From contig JAFTXZ010000002.1 in assembly GCA_017461385.1 (NCBI GenBank), positions 1-64,000 of the forward strand: DNA of 64,000 nucleotides, in the 5' to 3' direction. Within the stretch, counting starts at the first letter, position 1. Each line of letters begins with the position of its first letter. Source of the stretch: Clostridia bacterium. GTDB taxonomy: Bacteria > Bacillota > Clostridia > Oscillospirales > CAG-272. Under the pieces are notes generated by a model. It ran no database searches. It worked only from the letters and a program-made list of their open reading frames with translations, and had not been told where the DNA came from. Position numbers and translations under genes: made by a program. Positions 8,278 through 17,278 of this stretch are shown piece by piece.

Positions 8278-11200
8278 TGTTGTTGATTTTAGTATAGAAC
8301 GCCCTTGGTTCTTCTTGATACTTATTCCTGCGCTTGTTCTAGGAATAATTCCATTCCTAAGACTTCATAAAAAGCGTAGAATGTCATCAAAGCACTTGAT
8401 TCCATTCATTATTCATATTGTTTTGATTTTGATGCTAACTACAGTTCTCTCAGGCATTAGTATAACAGAGGTTATTTCTAAGCCTGTTGACAACTCTGTA
8501 ATTTTCGTCGTTGACGCATCTGATAGTAGCTCCGCAATGCTACGTGAGATGGATGAGAAAATTGACGATATCATAGAGGCATCTGACCTAAATATTACTA
8601 AGTTTGGTCTTGTAGTATTTGGCGGAGATGAGGGAGAGGGTGCCAATGATGGTATTCTTCGTACTGTTGCAATTGGCAACCTTAGGTATATGAAGGATGA
8701 GGAGCAAAAGGAAGCAAAGCTTCCTCTCAAGTACCTCAACGAGGATATACTTGACAAGGATTCTGAAATCACCCGAGAGGGCTCTAATATCAAGGCTGCT
8801 CTTGAAACAGCTAGAAGCTTGATTGGGGACAAGGAAATTAGAACAAATAAAAGAGTAGTTCTTCTATCTGACGGTAGAGAAACTACAGCAAACGGAGACG
8901 CACTAAACGCAGCTAAACAGCTTCTTAATGAAAGTATTCAGGTTGATACAGTCTTGTTCGACCTTTCAAAGAGCACAGATGACCGTGAGGTACAGGTTGT
9001 GTCACTTTCCACAGATGGTAAGGTTGGCTTTGGCGAGGATGTTAACTTCCAGGTAGTATTAAAGAGCAACACCTATATAGGTACTGCAACGTTGACACTA
9101 TTTGACGTAACAGACAAGCCTATTGCGCAAAAGGACGTTACAGTTTCTAAGGGTGCATCCGTAATTGATATCACTTACGAAACTGCAGGCAAGGAAATAG
9201 CAGTTTCCTCAGTAAATATTGTAAGAGCTGAAATCTCTATAAGAGACGATATTCTTTCACAAAACAACTCCCTATACTCCTGGTATATTGTTGACCCTGT
9301 TGGTAGCATTCTAGTAGTTGAGGGTGATGGAGAGCGTGATTCTAGTAACAATCTTACAGAGGGTAAGCAATACGACCAAATTCAAAGCGTTATTGACCTG
9401 ACAAAGAAGGGCTACGAGCTAAACATAATCGTACCACAGGACTTCCCAAAGACTATGGAGGAGCTACTTGTTTATGACGAGATTGTTCTTATGAACGCGG
9501 ACTTGGTTAACGATATGCCACACGCTACAAGCCTCATTAAGAGATTTGTAGAGGAAAATGGCCGAGGACTACTTGTTACCTGTGGTGACAATGTTTATGA
9601 CTACGGAAGTGATGAGTATATTAAGTCGCCAATCAATGAGCTTCTACCAGTTGAGCTTGATATTCAGGACGAAAAGGAAACAGTTGCTATCGTTTTCGTA
9701 ATGGACTTGTCATCCTCAATGAAGGAGGCTATGAGTGGCGTGACTAGATATCAGGTAGTTGTGGAAAGCTTGAAGAAGATTATTCTTGAGTCCCACCTGC
9801 CATCAACTAAAAATCCAGAATATCCAAAATTTGCCGACACAGACTATATTGGCGTCGTTGCCTTCGACCAGGACTACCACGTTGCGCTTAACATGCAGGA
9901 GTTCGGCGACGTGCAGAACAGAGCGGATATTGCAGAAAAGGTACAAGAATCACTTGACCGTTACTACTATTTCTACTATGTTGACGAGAACGGCAATCCA
10001 ACCGACCAAGTAATTAATGTCGGTAAAGATGGCGGAGATCCTGGTACACCAGAGAATATTTACTACAAGGACGGCTACAGAGCACCTGATAACTGGAGCA
10101 CACAAGGTGGTCAGGATAGATATAACGGCAACCAAATTAAAACCTATGGTACATCCTATAAATGGGCTATTCAGTCAGCATCTGATATGCTTTCCAAGAC
10201 AGGAAACACAACCTCGCTTGAGGTTAAGCAAATCGTTGTAATGTCTGACGGTGCGCCTAATGACCAGGGTACATACGAGGGTCTTGTTCAACGTCTTGCA
10301 ATGTCAGGTACAGTAACCTCAACAATTGCAATCGGATCAAACACTGACGGCGTTTCAGTTCTTGATACACTTGCTAATATTGGTAAGGGTAAATCCTTTA
10401 AGGTTGACAACTCTGATGAGTTGGATGCAGACCTTGACTCAATCGTTGAAAGCGTTCAAGGTAAGCGCTTTAATTCAGATGTAACAGTTGTTCCAAAGCG
10501 TCACCAGCTTTCAATTATCCACAGTGGTATTGAGGATGGCTACGATACAGTTCCAGAAAGCTACTACGATACAATCTATGGCTATTACGGAACAACCATT
10601 AAGGAGGGTGCAACAAACGCACTTTACGTTGACCAGCTAAGACCTATCTTTGCTGAGTGGGAATACGGAAACGGTAAGGTTTGCGTATTTATGAGTGACT
10701 TTGGCTCTGACTGGACAGAGGATATGTTCAACGACGACGATGGAATAATGAATATAAGACTTGTGGAAAACATCCTTCTTGCTCCAATTCACAACAGAAT
10801 TGATGCATCAGGTCTTGATTATTCTGTTGCAAGAAACGATACAAGCGCAGTTATTTCTGTAAATACCTATAAGCCACTTCGTGAGCTTATTGAAAGTGAA
10901 ACAATTGGTGCTGAGCCAATTCAGTATAAGGAAATTATTCGTGCAAGCGTATATCCGGTTTCTGCATCTGGTAAGATTGACTATCTAAATCCTAAGCAAA
11001 TCATTGCAGTTCCAATTGCAAGCCACAAGTATAGCATTACGGTTCCTGACATAAAGCCTGATGAACTACACGTGGTAAAGCTTGAGATGCTAAGAGTTAC
11101 CGAGATTATAACTCAAAGTGGAACAGTAAGATATATGCCTATTGAAAGGGCGGTTTGTGACCAAGTAAACTTCGCACTTGTTGGTAAGTATTCCAATGAG

Positions 11201-11491
11201 TATGATATATTCAACGAAACTGCAGCAATGAATGGCGAATTAAAAATGACAAGTATTGCAGCAGGTGGCGGAGGAACAATTCTTGATGATGACAAGAAGA
11301 TTGATAACTTCTTTGCCACCACCCTTGAAAAGGATACTGTAAAAGAGCATGATATATCAACTCCTGTAACAATTGTAGCTTTGATTTTGTTCTTGCTAGA
11401 CATTATCTTCAGAAACTTCGTAATCAAGAAGAAGAAGGAAGAGGCACAAATGTCCGACGAGGAGCAAATCGCTTCAATGAAGGGACGTTAA
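8267..11491 (+). CDS. Large membrane protein with two VWA-type MIDAS sites
   Basis: About 1074 residues from ATG 8267, which has a G-rich RBS at 8249-8254; an in-frame ATG at 8243 is also possible. Two N-terminal membrane segments (residues about 15-32 and 43-65) are followed by VWA domain 1 (Asp83-x-Ser85-x-Ser87, VDASDSSS), a region resembling the glutamine-amidotransferase-like domain of large VWA membrane proteins, and VWA domain 2 (Asp480-x-Ser482-x-Ser484, MDLSSSMKEA), into which a Tyr/Gly-rich stretch is inserted. A C-terminal membrane helix and a basic KKKKEEA tail follow. It overlaps the upstream VWA gene by 11 bases and ends the operon. It probably forms a complex with the upstream VWA protein and MoxR. 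Confidence 0.9.
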   Translation: MNTNVVDFSIERPWFFLILIPALVLGIIPFLRLHKKRRMSSKHLIPFIIHIVLILMLTTVLSGISITEVISKPVDNSVIFVVDASDSSSAMLREMDEKIDDIIEASDLNITKFGLVVFGGDEGEGANDGILRTVAIGNLRYMKDEEQKEAKLPLKYLNEDILDKDSEITREGSNIKAALETARSLIGDKEIRTNKRVVLLSDGRETTANGDALNAAKQLLNESIQVDTVLFDLSKSTDDREVQVVSLSTDGKVGFGEDVNFQVVLKSNTYIGTATLTLFDVTDKPIAQKDVTVSKGASVIDITYETAGKEIAVSSVNIVRAEISIRDDILSQNNSLYSWYIVDPVGSILVVEGDGERDSSNNLTEGKQYDQIQSVIDLTKKGYELNIIVPQDFPKTMEELLVYDEIVLMNADLVNDMPHATSLIKRFVEENGRGLLVTCGDNVYDYGSDEYIKSPINELLPVELDIQDEKETVAIVFVMDLSSSMKEAMSGVTRYQVVVESLKKIILESHLPSTKNPEYPKFADTDYIGVVAFDQDYHVALNMQEFGDVQNRADIAEKVQESLDRYYYFYYVDENGNPTDQVINVGKDGGDPGTPENIYYKDGYRAPDNWSTQGGQDRYNGNQIKTYGTSYKWAIQSASDMLSKTGNTTSLEVKQIVVMSDGAPNDQGTYEGLVQRLAMSGTVTSTIAIGSNTDGVSVLDTLANIGKGKSFKVDNSDELDADLDSIVESVQGKRFNSDVTVVPKRHQLSIIHSGIEDGYDTVPESYYDTIYGYYGTTIKEGATNALYVDQLRPIFAEWEYGNGKVCVFMSDFGSDWTEDMFNDDDGIMNIRLVENILLAPIHNRIDASGLDYSVARNDTSAVISVNTYKPLRELIESETIGAEPIQYKEIIRASVYPVSASGKIDYLNPKQIIAVPIASHKYSITVPDIKPDELHVVKLEMLRVTEIITQSGTVRYMPIERAVCDQVNFALVGKYSNEYDIFNETAAMNGELKMTSIAAGGGGTILDDDKKIDNFFATTLEKDTVKEHDISTPVTIVALILFLLDIIFRNFVIKKKKEEAQMSDEEQIASMKGR

Positions 11492-11501
11492 TCTCAAAAA
11501 T

Positions 11502-11540
11502 AAAAGGAGCACGAGCAATTTTGTTCGTACTCCTTTTTTT
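11502..11540 (+). terminator. Terminator of the MoxR/VWA operon
   Basis: AAAAGGAGCACGA pairs with TCGTACTCCTTTT across an 8-base loop and runs into T7, 11 bases after the last stop. Confidence 0.9.
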
Positions 11541-11670
11541 ACACGTCTTGCTAGCGAGACACACCTTGTATGCGTGCTATTGGAAGGAATATCGCTCACA
11601 ACAGGCGAATAAGCCACTTTTATTTTTTGATCTCCATTTTCCAAAGCCTGTATGACAAAATCCTAAAAAA

Positions 11671-11696
11671 CCAATGTACCAAAAATGGTACATTGG
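11671..11696. other. Perfect 10-bp hairpin in intergenic DNA
   Basis: CCAATGTACC and GGTACATTGG flank a 6-base loop. A T6 run follows only 8 bases later, so it is an imperfect terminator at best; a repeat remnant is also possible. Confidence 0.4.
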
Positions 11697-11730
11697 AGGC
11701 ACTTTTTTCAAAACATGCCTGTAAGAAAAC

Positions 11731-11771
11731 AAAAAAGCAACAAGTACCTTGTAGGATTTGTTGCTTTTTTT
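11731..11771. terminator. Bidirectional terminator
   Basis: AAAAAAGCAACAA pairs with TTTGTTGCTTTTTT. On the minus strand it lies just past the stop of the 11781-12983 gene. Confidence 0.85.
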
Positions 11772-11780
11772 ATAAATCTG

Positions 11781-12983
11781 TTAATTCAAATAAGACTTAA
11801 GCACCTGCACATCATAGGCTAGCTGCTCGCTGGAGACGTTTGATTTTGCCTTTAGCGCCTTAAAGAGCACATCTCTAGTAGCAGAAACGTCTCTTAAAAT
11901 TTTGTTTTGAGTGCTATTAATATCACTAAGCTGAGCTGAAAGAATGCTTGCGCATTTTATCATTGTATTCTCAAGTGTCTGGAAGCTTCTGCTGATTGTT
12001 CCACAAATTACTTGAGTAGCAGAGGAAACCATTTGCACTATTTGCTCAGTTTGTCTTGCCTTGTCAACGTGGTGGAGGGCTTCCTTAATAGTATCTGCAC
12101 GACCAGTTTCGTACATATAAATAATTAGGTCGAGGTTTTGCCAGTCTCTTTCGTCAAGCAGGTAGGAGTAGTTTGCAACCAAGGAGTTGTAAATTTCCTC
12201 GCCCTGCTTGGAGTGGATAGAAATACGTGTGTTTCTGTCGTAAAATTCTGCGGAAAGCCCCTTATTAACCAAGGCATCTCTTGTTGCTATAAGATTATTA
12301 TATTCATTGGTGAATTTAATAGTTGATGGCAAGCTGTTATATAAATCATCAAATTCCTCGGGTGGAACACAACCACAATTTGATAAATTGTTTATAACAC
12401 GTTGAGCCCCCTTCAACCATTGAATATGTTCTTTTAAGAAAGAAATTACGAAACCTCCAGCAATGATAGATATAATGAACAGATTAATGCTAACGCCAAA
12501 GGCAATGGAGCTAGCTTGTGGTGTAACGCCAGGGTTGTTAGGGTTGTTGAAATAAATAACAGCTACTACACATGCAATTACTATAGCGACCAAAAGGAAA
12601 AGAATAATAGAGTGAAAAATTGCGTGGGAACGACTGTATTTATAGTCAGCTATACCCTTTGTCAAGTCCTCGTAATTTTTCTTGTTCTTCTTTTTCGCAT
12701 TTTCAAAATCTTCTGAATATTTCTTGTAGTCGTCATCTAAACGCTTCTGGTAGTTGTTCAGCTTGCTATTGTAATTATTTACAGCTCGATTGTAATCTGC
12801 ATCAGCCTGCGTAATTTCATCGGTTTCACTAGACAACAAGGATAGACCTGCACGTAAAGCATAAAGCTCGTCTATAGTGGAACGAATTTCATCCTTTGTT
12901 GACGCAACTGATTGAACCTCTTTTCCACAGCTAGGGCAAAATCTGGAGCTGACCTCCTTGTCGCAATTTTCGCAATAACCCAT
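11781..12983 (-). CDS. Zinc-ribbon membrane protein, paralogue of 13439-14680
   Basis: A 400-residue protein. The N-terminal zinc ribbon has Cys4, Cys7, Cys16 and Cys19 (MGYCENC..FCPSCGKE). A coiled stretch, two hydrophobic segments (about 120-145 and 160-180) and a helical C-terminal domain with RDWQNLDLIIYMYETGRAD follow. The last 60 residues resemble a coiled coil. The same order and the motifs LYALRAGL, ETGRAD and NASSE-LA-D recur in the gene at 13439-14680. I do not recognise the family. The start has an AAGGAG RBS. The promoter, on the minus strand, has TTGACA inside the inverted repeat at 13058-13080 and TATACT 17 bases on, so the adjacent XRE protein probably represses it. Confidence 0.85.
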   Translation of the reverse strand: MGYCENCDKEVSSRFCPSCGKEVQSVASTKDEIRSTIDELYALRAGLSLLSSETDEITQADADYNRAVNNYNSKLNNYQKRLDDDYKKYSEDFENAKKKNKKNYEDLTKGIADYKYSRSHAIFHSIILFLLVAIVIACVVAVIYFNNPNNPGVTPQASSIAFGVSINLFIISIIAGGFVISFLKEHIQWLKGAQRVINNLSNCGCVPPEEFDDLYNSLPSTIKFTNEYNNLIATRDALVNKGLSAEFYDRNTRISIHSKQGEEIYNSLVANYSYLLDERDWQNLDLIIYMYETGRADTIKEALHHVDKARQTEQIVQMVSSATQVICGTISRSFQTLENTMIKCASILSAQLSDINSTQNKILRDVSATRDVLFKALKAKSNVSSEQLAYDVQVLKSYLN

Positions 12984-13008
12984 AAGTATTTATCTCCTTA
13001 AAAATAAT

Positions 13009-13031
13009 TTTTGTCCTATGACAGGACAAAA
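13009..13031. promoter_or_regulatory. Inverted-repeat operator 1
   Basis: TTTTGTCCT and AGGACAAAA flank a 5-base centre. The site lies downstream of the minus-strand -10, about 26 bases before the start of the zinc-ribbon gene. It shares half-sites, length and the central ATG with operator 2. Confidence 0.7.
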
Positions 13032-13035
13032 ATTT

Positions 13036-13074
13036 TGCAAACATAGTATATCATATATTTTGTCTAATGTCAAG
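13036..13074 (-). promoter_or_regulatory. Promoter of the zinc-ribbon gene 11781-12983
   Basis: On the minus strand, TTGACA (inside operator 2), a 17-base spacer and TATACT read toward the zinc-ribbon gene. The -35 is a perfect match, and binding at operator 2 would cover it. Confidence 0.75.
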
Positions 13075-13080
13075 ACAAAA
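13058..13080. promoter_or_regulatory. Inverted-repeat operator 2
   Basis: TTTTGTCT and AGACAAAA flank a 7-base centre. Its centre is 49 bases from that of operator 1. It covers the minus-strand -35 and abuts the RBS of the XRE gene, so one bound dimer could affect both divergent genes. Confidence 0.7.
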
Positions 13081-13089
13081 GGAGATCGT

Positions 13090-13344
13090 ATGGCACGAAT
13101 AATAGATGGAGCAAAAATGAATATGATAGGCGCACAGGTCAAAAGGTTTAGAAAAGAGCGCAAAATGAATCAGCAAACTCTATCAAATCGCTTGGAGCTG
13201 ATGGGTGTGTATGTTTGCAGAGGATCGATATCTCGTATTGAGGATCAATCCAGAACAGTTACTGACATTGAATTGTACGCTATAGCAAAGGTGCTTAAGG
13301 TTAATGTTAACGACCTTATAGATACTGAATTTTTTCAAAAATAA
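13090..13344 (+). CDS. Small XRE-family HTH regulator
   Basis: An 84-residue protein from ATG 13090 (RBS AAAGGAGAT). An in-frame ATG at 13018 lies inside operator 1 and has no RBS, so it is rejected. It contains one Cro/C1-type HTH: VKRFRKERKMNQQTLSNRLE, then a recognition region with RGSISRIEDQSRTVTD and a KVLKVNVNDLID end. It is divergent from the zinc-ribbon gene and flanked by the two inverted repeats. Inference: it is an autoregulated repressor of the zinc-ribbon gene or genes. Confidence 0.88.
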   Translation: MARIIDGAKMNMIGAQVKRFRKERKMNQQTLSNRLELMGVYVCRGSISRIEDQSRTVTDIELYAIAKVLKVNVNDLIDTEFFQK

Positions 13345-13380
13345 AAAGCAAGATTAGGAGTTGACTTAGTCTTGCTTTTA
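13343..13380 (+). terminator. Terminator after the XRE gene
   Basis: AAAAAGCAAGA and TCTTGCTTTTA form the stem, immediately after the stop. Confidence 0.75.
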
Positions 13381-13404
13381 TCTTGTATATTGCAGAGAGA
13401 GCAT

Positions 13405-13437
13405 AAAAAAGTCAATGCGCTGGCATTGACTTTTTCT
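13405..13437 (-). terminator. Terminator of the second zinc-ribbon gene
   Basis: AAAAAAGTCAATG and CATTGACTTTTT form a 12-bp stem around a 6-base loop. Read on the minus strand, it directly follows the stop of the 13439-14680 gene. Confidence 0.85.
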
Positions 13438-13438
13438 T

Positions 13439-14680
13439 TTATATTGTAATGTAATTACGAATATCCTCAAGGTCATTCGCAAGACGCTCGCTTGAAGCGT
13501 TAGCCTTGGAAACAAGTGCGTTTTGTAGCTCGGTTACCTTGATGATGCCCTCTGTGCTTGAATTAAGTGTGCCAAAATTGCAATTTATCATATCAATGTG
13601 AGTTGCAATTGCCCTTTGAAGCCTATCTGCCTCATTTGTAATTGTTCTGCAAATGGCAACAGAGGCAGAGCTTATCGCCTTAGCAATCGCTTCGGTATGC
13701 CTGTAGCCATCAACCTGAATAAGCGCATCTCTTAGATTGTCAGCACGCCCTGTTTCCAAAATAAAGATAACAAGGTCGAGGTTACACCAGTCGCGTGGAT
13801 CAAGAACTCTTTCGAAGTGTGAAAGGTAAGCTGGATAAAATTCCTTGTAAAACTCAGCGCATGCATTTTTCTGTTCGCTTAGCGCATTTTCCAAGGGGGA
13901 GTAGTCAAAGGCTTTGGCTTTTTCATACTCCTTCTTTAGCTCTACGTAACTTGTATTGTACTCAATATACGTAGGGTCATTGTTGATTTCAGCTTGAAGC
14001 TGTTTGGGGCTTTTAATTCTTTTGTTAAGCTCATCTATTTGGAGTCTATAAGATTTTACAGACTTGTGGTGCTTGGCAAAATTGCTCCAGAAGGTAGCTC
14101 CCAATAAGACAGTTCCCAAAAGGGAAATTGCGCCCATCGCGATGAGACCATCACTGTACTCTGGCAAAAAAACCGCAAGAACCAACATAGCAATACTGAG
14201 TAAAAAGAAGGGAAGAACTATAAAGCCCTTTGTCAACCATTTTTTCGATTCACTCTTATCGAATGCAAGAGATTTTTCTAAATCGTTCTTTTTTCTTAAA
14301 ATATCCTTATTTGGTTTCGTGTGCCTGTCAATAATATATTGACGTTGCGTTTGAAAAAAGTTCAAATTTCCTTGACCATATCCAAACTCAGCTGTATCAA
14401 TAACGTTGCCATTAGCTATTCTTTGAGCCTCTAAGCTTTCTTCTGCTTCCTTAACCTTGTCATTTTCCTGTGATACACGGCAAAGACCTGCGCGAAGCGC
14501 GTAAAGCTCATTTACAAGAGCGCCAGCATTGCCTCTTGCAAAACTTAGAGTGCCAACTGAGTCGTTATTTAGTGCATCGTTGTCGCTCTTTGTACTTTTT
14601 GGAAGCTCAACTGCTTCCTTGCCACAATTTGGGCAGAATTTTGAATTTATCTCTTGGTTACAATTGTTACAATAACCCAT
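13439..14680 (-). CDS. Zinc-ribbon membrane protein, paralogue of 11781-12983
   Basis: 413 residues from ATG 14680 (GAGAGG RBS about 12 bases upstream); a TTG at 14701 would add 7 residues but has no RBS. The zinc ribbon is MGYCNNC..FCPNCGKE. The LYALRAGL motif, a coil, two membrane segments (about 160-183 and 188-205), RDWCNLDLVIFILETGRAD and the C-terminal NASSERLANDLEDIRNY all match its neighbour in order. The middle part is diverged and slightly longer. It lacks the pair of inverted repeats seen before its paralogue, so regulation may differ. Function unknown; a membrane-associated assembly is plausible. Confidence 0.83.
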   Translation of the reverse strand: MGYCNNCNQEINSKFCPNCGKEAVELPKSTKSDNDALNNDSVGTLSFARGNAGALVNELYALRAGLCRVSQENDKVKEAEESLEAQRIANGNVIDTAEFGYGQGNLNFFQTQRQYIIDRHTKPNKDILRKKNDLEKSLAFDKSESKKWLTKGFIVLPFFLLSIAMLVLAVFLPEYSDGLIAMGAISLLGTVLLGATFWSNFAKHHKSVKSYRLQIDELNKRIKSPKQLQAEINNDPTYIEYNTSYVELKKEYEKAKAFDYSPLENALSEQKNACAEFYKEFYPAYLSHFERVLDPRDWCNLDLVIFILETGRADNLRDALIQVDGYRHTEAIAKAISSASVAICRTITNEADRLQRAIATHIDMINCNFGTLNSSTEGIIKVTELQNALVSKANASSERLANDLEDIRNYITI

Positions 14681-14715
14681 AATGCTTAAAAAACCTCTCA
14701 AAATAAGTCTAAAAG

Positions 14716-14835
14716 TTACATTTTATTCTCGTCGTAAATTGCTCTTATTCCACCAATAAATTTTGGACGGACACGAGCGCAGGTTATGCTTGCATTGCCT
14801 ATTTTATTTATAGATAATCTAACAGGCACTGCTAC
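14716..14835 (-). pseudogene. Duplicated C-terminal fragment of the ywlG homologue
   Basis: These 120 bp match 14941-15060, the last 39 codons plus stop of the adjacent gene. About nine bases differ. All internal differences fall at third codon positions, so the amino acids are unchanged except the final two (ENKM for EDKL). This suggests the remnant of a tandem paralogue that diverged under selection before being truncated. It has no start codon. Confidence 0.8.
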
Positions 14836-14940
14836 AAAGCCTTCCCCTTGAGGGCACCCTTTAGGGCGTGCCTTGCGCAGAAAGGTGTCTGCGTAGCAGA
14901 CGGATGAGGTGTAGCTTCCTAAAAGGGCGGAAGTGTATAT
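14836..14940. repeat. Small non-coding repeat element between two gene tails
   Basis: 105 bp lying exactly between the two copies of the ywlG tail. It contains GTCTGCGTAGCAGAC and CCCTTTAGGG palindromes, and its left end matches 201-218 in reverse complement. It resembles the short interspersed palindromic repeats common in Clostridia. There is no reading frame of interest. Confidence 0.6.
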
Positions 14941-15477
14941 TTATAGTTTGTCCTCGTCGTAAATTGCCCTGATACCACCAATAAATTTTGGACGGACACG
15001 AGCACAGGTTATGCTTGCATTACCTATTTTATTTATAGATAATCTAACAGGCACTGCTACTTTTTTAAGATGCATACCGATAAGTGTATTGCCAATATCT
15101 ATACCACAATCGGCTTGAATTTCCTCAACGACCATTGGGTCCTTGAAGGAATGATATGCAACAGTAGCAAGGGATCCACCTGCCTTCTTTTGAGGGATTA
15201 CGTTTACCTCGCCTTGGGCACCGCTTTCTCTTTCGATTACAATAGCGCGATTAAGATGCTCACAGCATTGTATTGCTAAAAAGATACCTCTTTCAGAAAG
15301 CACAGAGTAAATGCCCTCAAATATTTCTTTAGCTACATCAGGGTTTGAATCAGTGCCAATTCTCGCACCAACAACCTCGCTGGTGGAGCAACCAACAACA
15401 AAAATATTGCCTTTTTTTAGCTTTGCTACGTCGCAAAGCTCGGACACTGCATTTACACATTCCTCTTTAATAGTCAT
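14941..15477 (-). CDS. ywlG: YwlG/TIGR01440 family protein (DUF436)
   Basis: A 178-residue protein matching the DUF436/YwlG family at full length: GNIFVVGCSTSEVVGARIG, a central LAIQCCEHLNRAIVIER and a C-terminal ITCARVRPKFIGGIRA are all family hallmarks. The molecular function is not established; in Bacillus the gene lies near glyA and upp. The RBS AAGGAGC is 5-6 bases before the ATG. Its last 39 codons are duplicated downstream (14716-14835), separated by a small repeat element. Confidence 0.92.
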   Translation of the reverse strand: MTIKEECVNAVSELCDVAKLKKGNIFVVGCSTSEVVGARIGTDSNPDVAKEIFEGIYSVLSERGIFLAIQCCEHLNRAIVIERESGAQGEVNVIPQKKAGGSLATVAYHSFKDPMVVEEIQADCGIDIGNTLIGMHLKKVAVPVRLSINKIGNASITCARVRPKFIGGIRAIYDEDKL

Positions 15478-15624
15478 AAAAAGCTCCTTAATAGATAGTT
15501 ATGGTACAATTTTAGCATAATAAGGGTAAAAAAGCAACATATTTATATAAGTTCAAAATTTGTTCACATTTATAGTGTATAATATTTGTGGAAAAAATTA
15601 GAAAAATATAGAGAGGAAGCTTTT

Positions 15625-17277
15625 ATGGCAAAAATTCTTAACAAACTAAACAATCCTATCGACGTAAAGGGCCCTGTTCTTACAATTGTAATGGACGGCG
15701 TAGGTCTTGCACCTGCAACAGAGGCAAACGCAGTAAGCCTTGCTTACACACCAACTCTTGATATGCTAATGTCTAAGTATCCTTGCGTTAAGCTAAAGGC
15801 ACACGGTACAGCAGTTGGCTTGCCAGGCGATGACGATATGGGTAATTCTGAGGTTGGACACAATGCACTTGGCTCAGGTCAGGTTTTCGCACAGGGTGCG
15901 AAGCTTGTTTCTCAATCAATTGAAAATGGTAAAATGTTTGCATCAAGCACCTGGACAAATATTGTAGCTAACGTTAAAAACAATAATAGCACACTTCACT
16001 TTATCGGTCTTTTCTCTGATGGAAACGTTCACTCACATATCAACCATCTAAAGGCTATGATAGATAGAGCTAAGGAGGAAAAGGTTGCAAGAGTTAGACT
16101 TCACATTCTAATTGACGGACGTGACGTTGGCGAGACAAGCGCACTTGATTATATCGTGCCATTTGAAGAATATCTTGATAGTCTAAGAGATGATAGCTTC
16201 GATATTAAAATTGCATCTGGTGGTGGACGTATGGTTATCACCATGGATAGATACGAGGCTAACTGGAAAATGGTTGAGCTTGGCTGGAAAACCCACGTGC
16301 TTGGCGAGGGAAGACAGTTCTGCTGCGCTAAGAAGGCAGTTGAAACCTATCGTGAGGAATACAAGGTTATCGACCAGGATTTGCCACCATTTGTTATTGC
16401 AGAAAATGGTAAGCCTGTTGGAACAATCAACGATGGCGATAGCGTAATCTTCTATAACTTCCGTGGCGACCGTGCTATTGAAATTTCAAAGGCGTTTGAC
16501 GACAAGGAATTTGACAAGTTCGACAGAGTACGCTATCCACAGGTAGTATATGCTGGTATGCTTGAGTACGATGGCGACCTTCATATTCCATCAAATTATC
16601 TTGTAAACCCACCAGAAATCACTAATACAATGGGCGAATACCTTGCAAACACAGGCATTTCCCAGCTTGCAATTTCTGAAACTCAGAAGTATGGACACGT
16701 TACCTACTTCTGGAACGGAAACAAGAGTGGCAAGTTTGACGAAAAGCTTGAAACCTATATTGAGGTACCATCTGACGTTGTACCATTTGAGCAAAGACCT
16801 TGGATGAAATGCGCAGAAATCACCGATAAGCTTATTGAGTGCTTGGAGAGTGGTAAGTACAACTGCCTAAGAGTAAACTTCCCAAATGGTGATATGGTTG
16901 GACACACAGGTAATATTCTGGCTACAAGATGCTCAATGGAGGCGCTTGATTTACAGCTTAAGAGAATACTTGAGGTTGTTGATAAGCTACAGGGTGTAGC
17001 ACTTATCACGGCTGACCATGGTAACGCAGACGAAATGTACGAGCTTGATAAGAAGGGCGCGCCTAAGACAAATAAGGATGGCTCATACAAGGCAAAAACA
17101 AGCCATACATTAAACCCTGTTCCATTCATTATTTATGATAATTTCTATGGTGATAAATATCAGGTAAAGGCAGATGAGGGTGCGTTTGGACTTTCCAACG
17201 TTGCAGCAACTGCAGTAAACTTCCTTGGCTACAAGGCACCAGAAATGTGGGACGAAAGCGTAATCAATATTGACTAA
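15625..17277 (+). CDS. gpmI: 2,3-bisphosphoglycerate-independent phosphoglycerate mutase
   Basis: Interconverts 3- and 2-phosphoglycerate in glycolysis, using manganese. The 550-residue protein has the metal-binding VMDGVG (Asp24), the nucleophile Ser75 in GNSEVGHNALG, IDGRDVGETSA, the phosphoglycerate-binding GGGRMVITMDRYE, and late metal ligands TADHGNADEM and SHTLNPVPFI. The length is normal for the family (about 510-550). The start at ATG 15625 has AGAGGAAG upstream; the in-frame GTG at 15586 lies beside the TATAAT box and is rejected. A terminator follows at 17279. Confidence 0.97.
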   Translation: MAKILNKLNNPIDVKGPVLTIVMDGVGLAPATEANAVSLAYTPTLDMLMSKYPCVKLKAHGTAVGLPGDDDMGNSEVGHNALGSGQVFAQGAKLVSQSIENGKMFASSTWTNIVANVKNNNSTLHFIGLFSDGNVHSHINHLKAMIDRAKEEKVARVRLHILIDGRDVGETSALDYIVPFEEYLDSLRDDSFDIKIASGGGRMVITMDRYEANWKMVELGWKTHVLGEGRQFCCAKKAVETYREEYKVIDQDLPPFVIAENGKPVGTINDGDSVIFYNFRGDRAIEISKAFDDKEFDKFDRVRYPQVVYAGMLEYDGDLHIPSNYLVNPPEITNTMGEYLANTGISQLAISETQKYGHVTYFWNGNKSGKFDEKLETYIEVPSDVVPFEQRPWMKCAEITDKLIECLESGKYNCLRVNFPNGDMVGHTGNILATRCSMEALDLQLKRILEVVDKLQGVALITADHGNADEMYELDKKGAPKTNKDGSYKAKTSHTLNPVPFIIYDNFYGDKYQVKADEGAFGLSNVAATAVNFLGYKAPEMWDESVINID

Positions 17278-17278
17278 T

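Noticed and set aside
13018-13089. Longer N-terminus for the XRE regulator
   Set aside because: The upstream ATG lies in an inverted-repeat operator without an RBS, whereas ATG 13090 has AAAGGAG.
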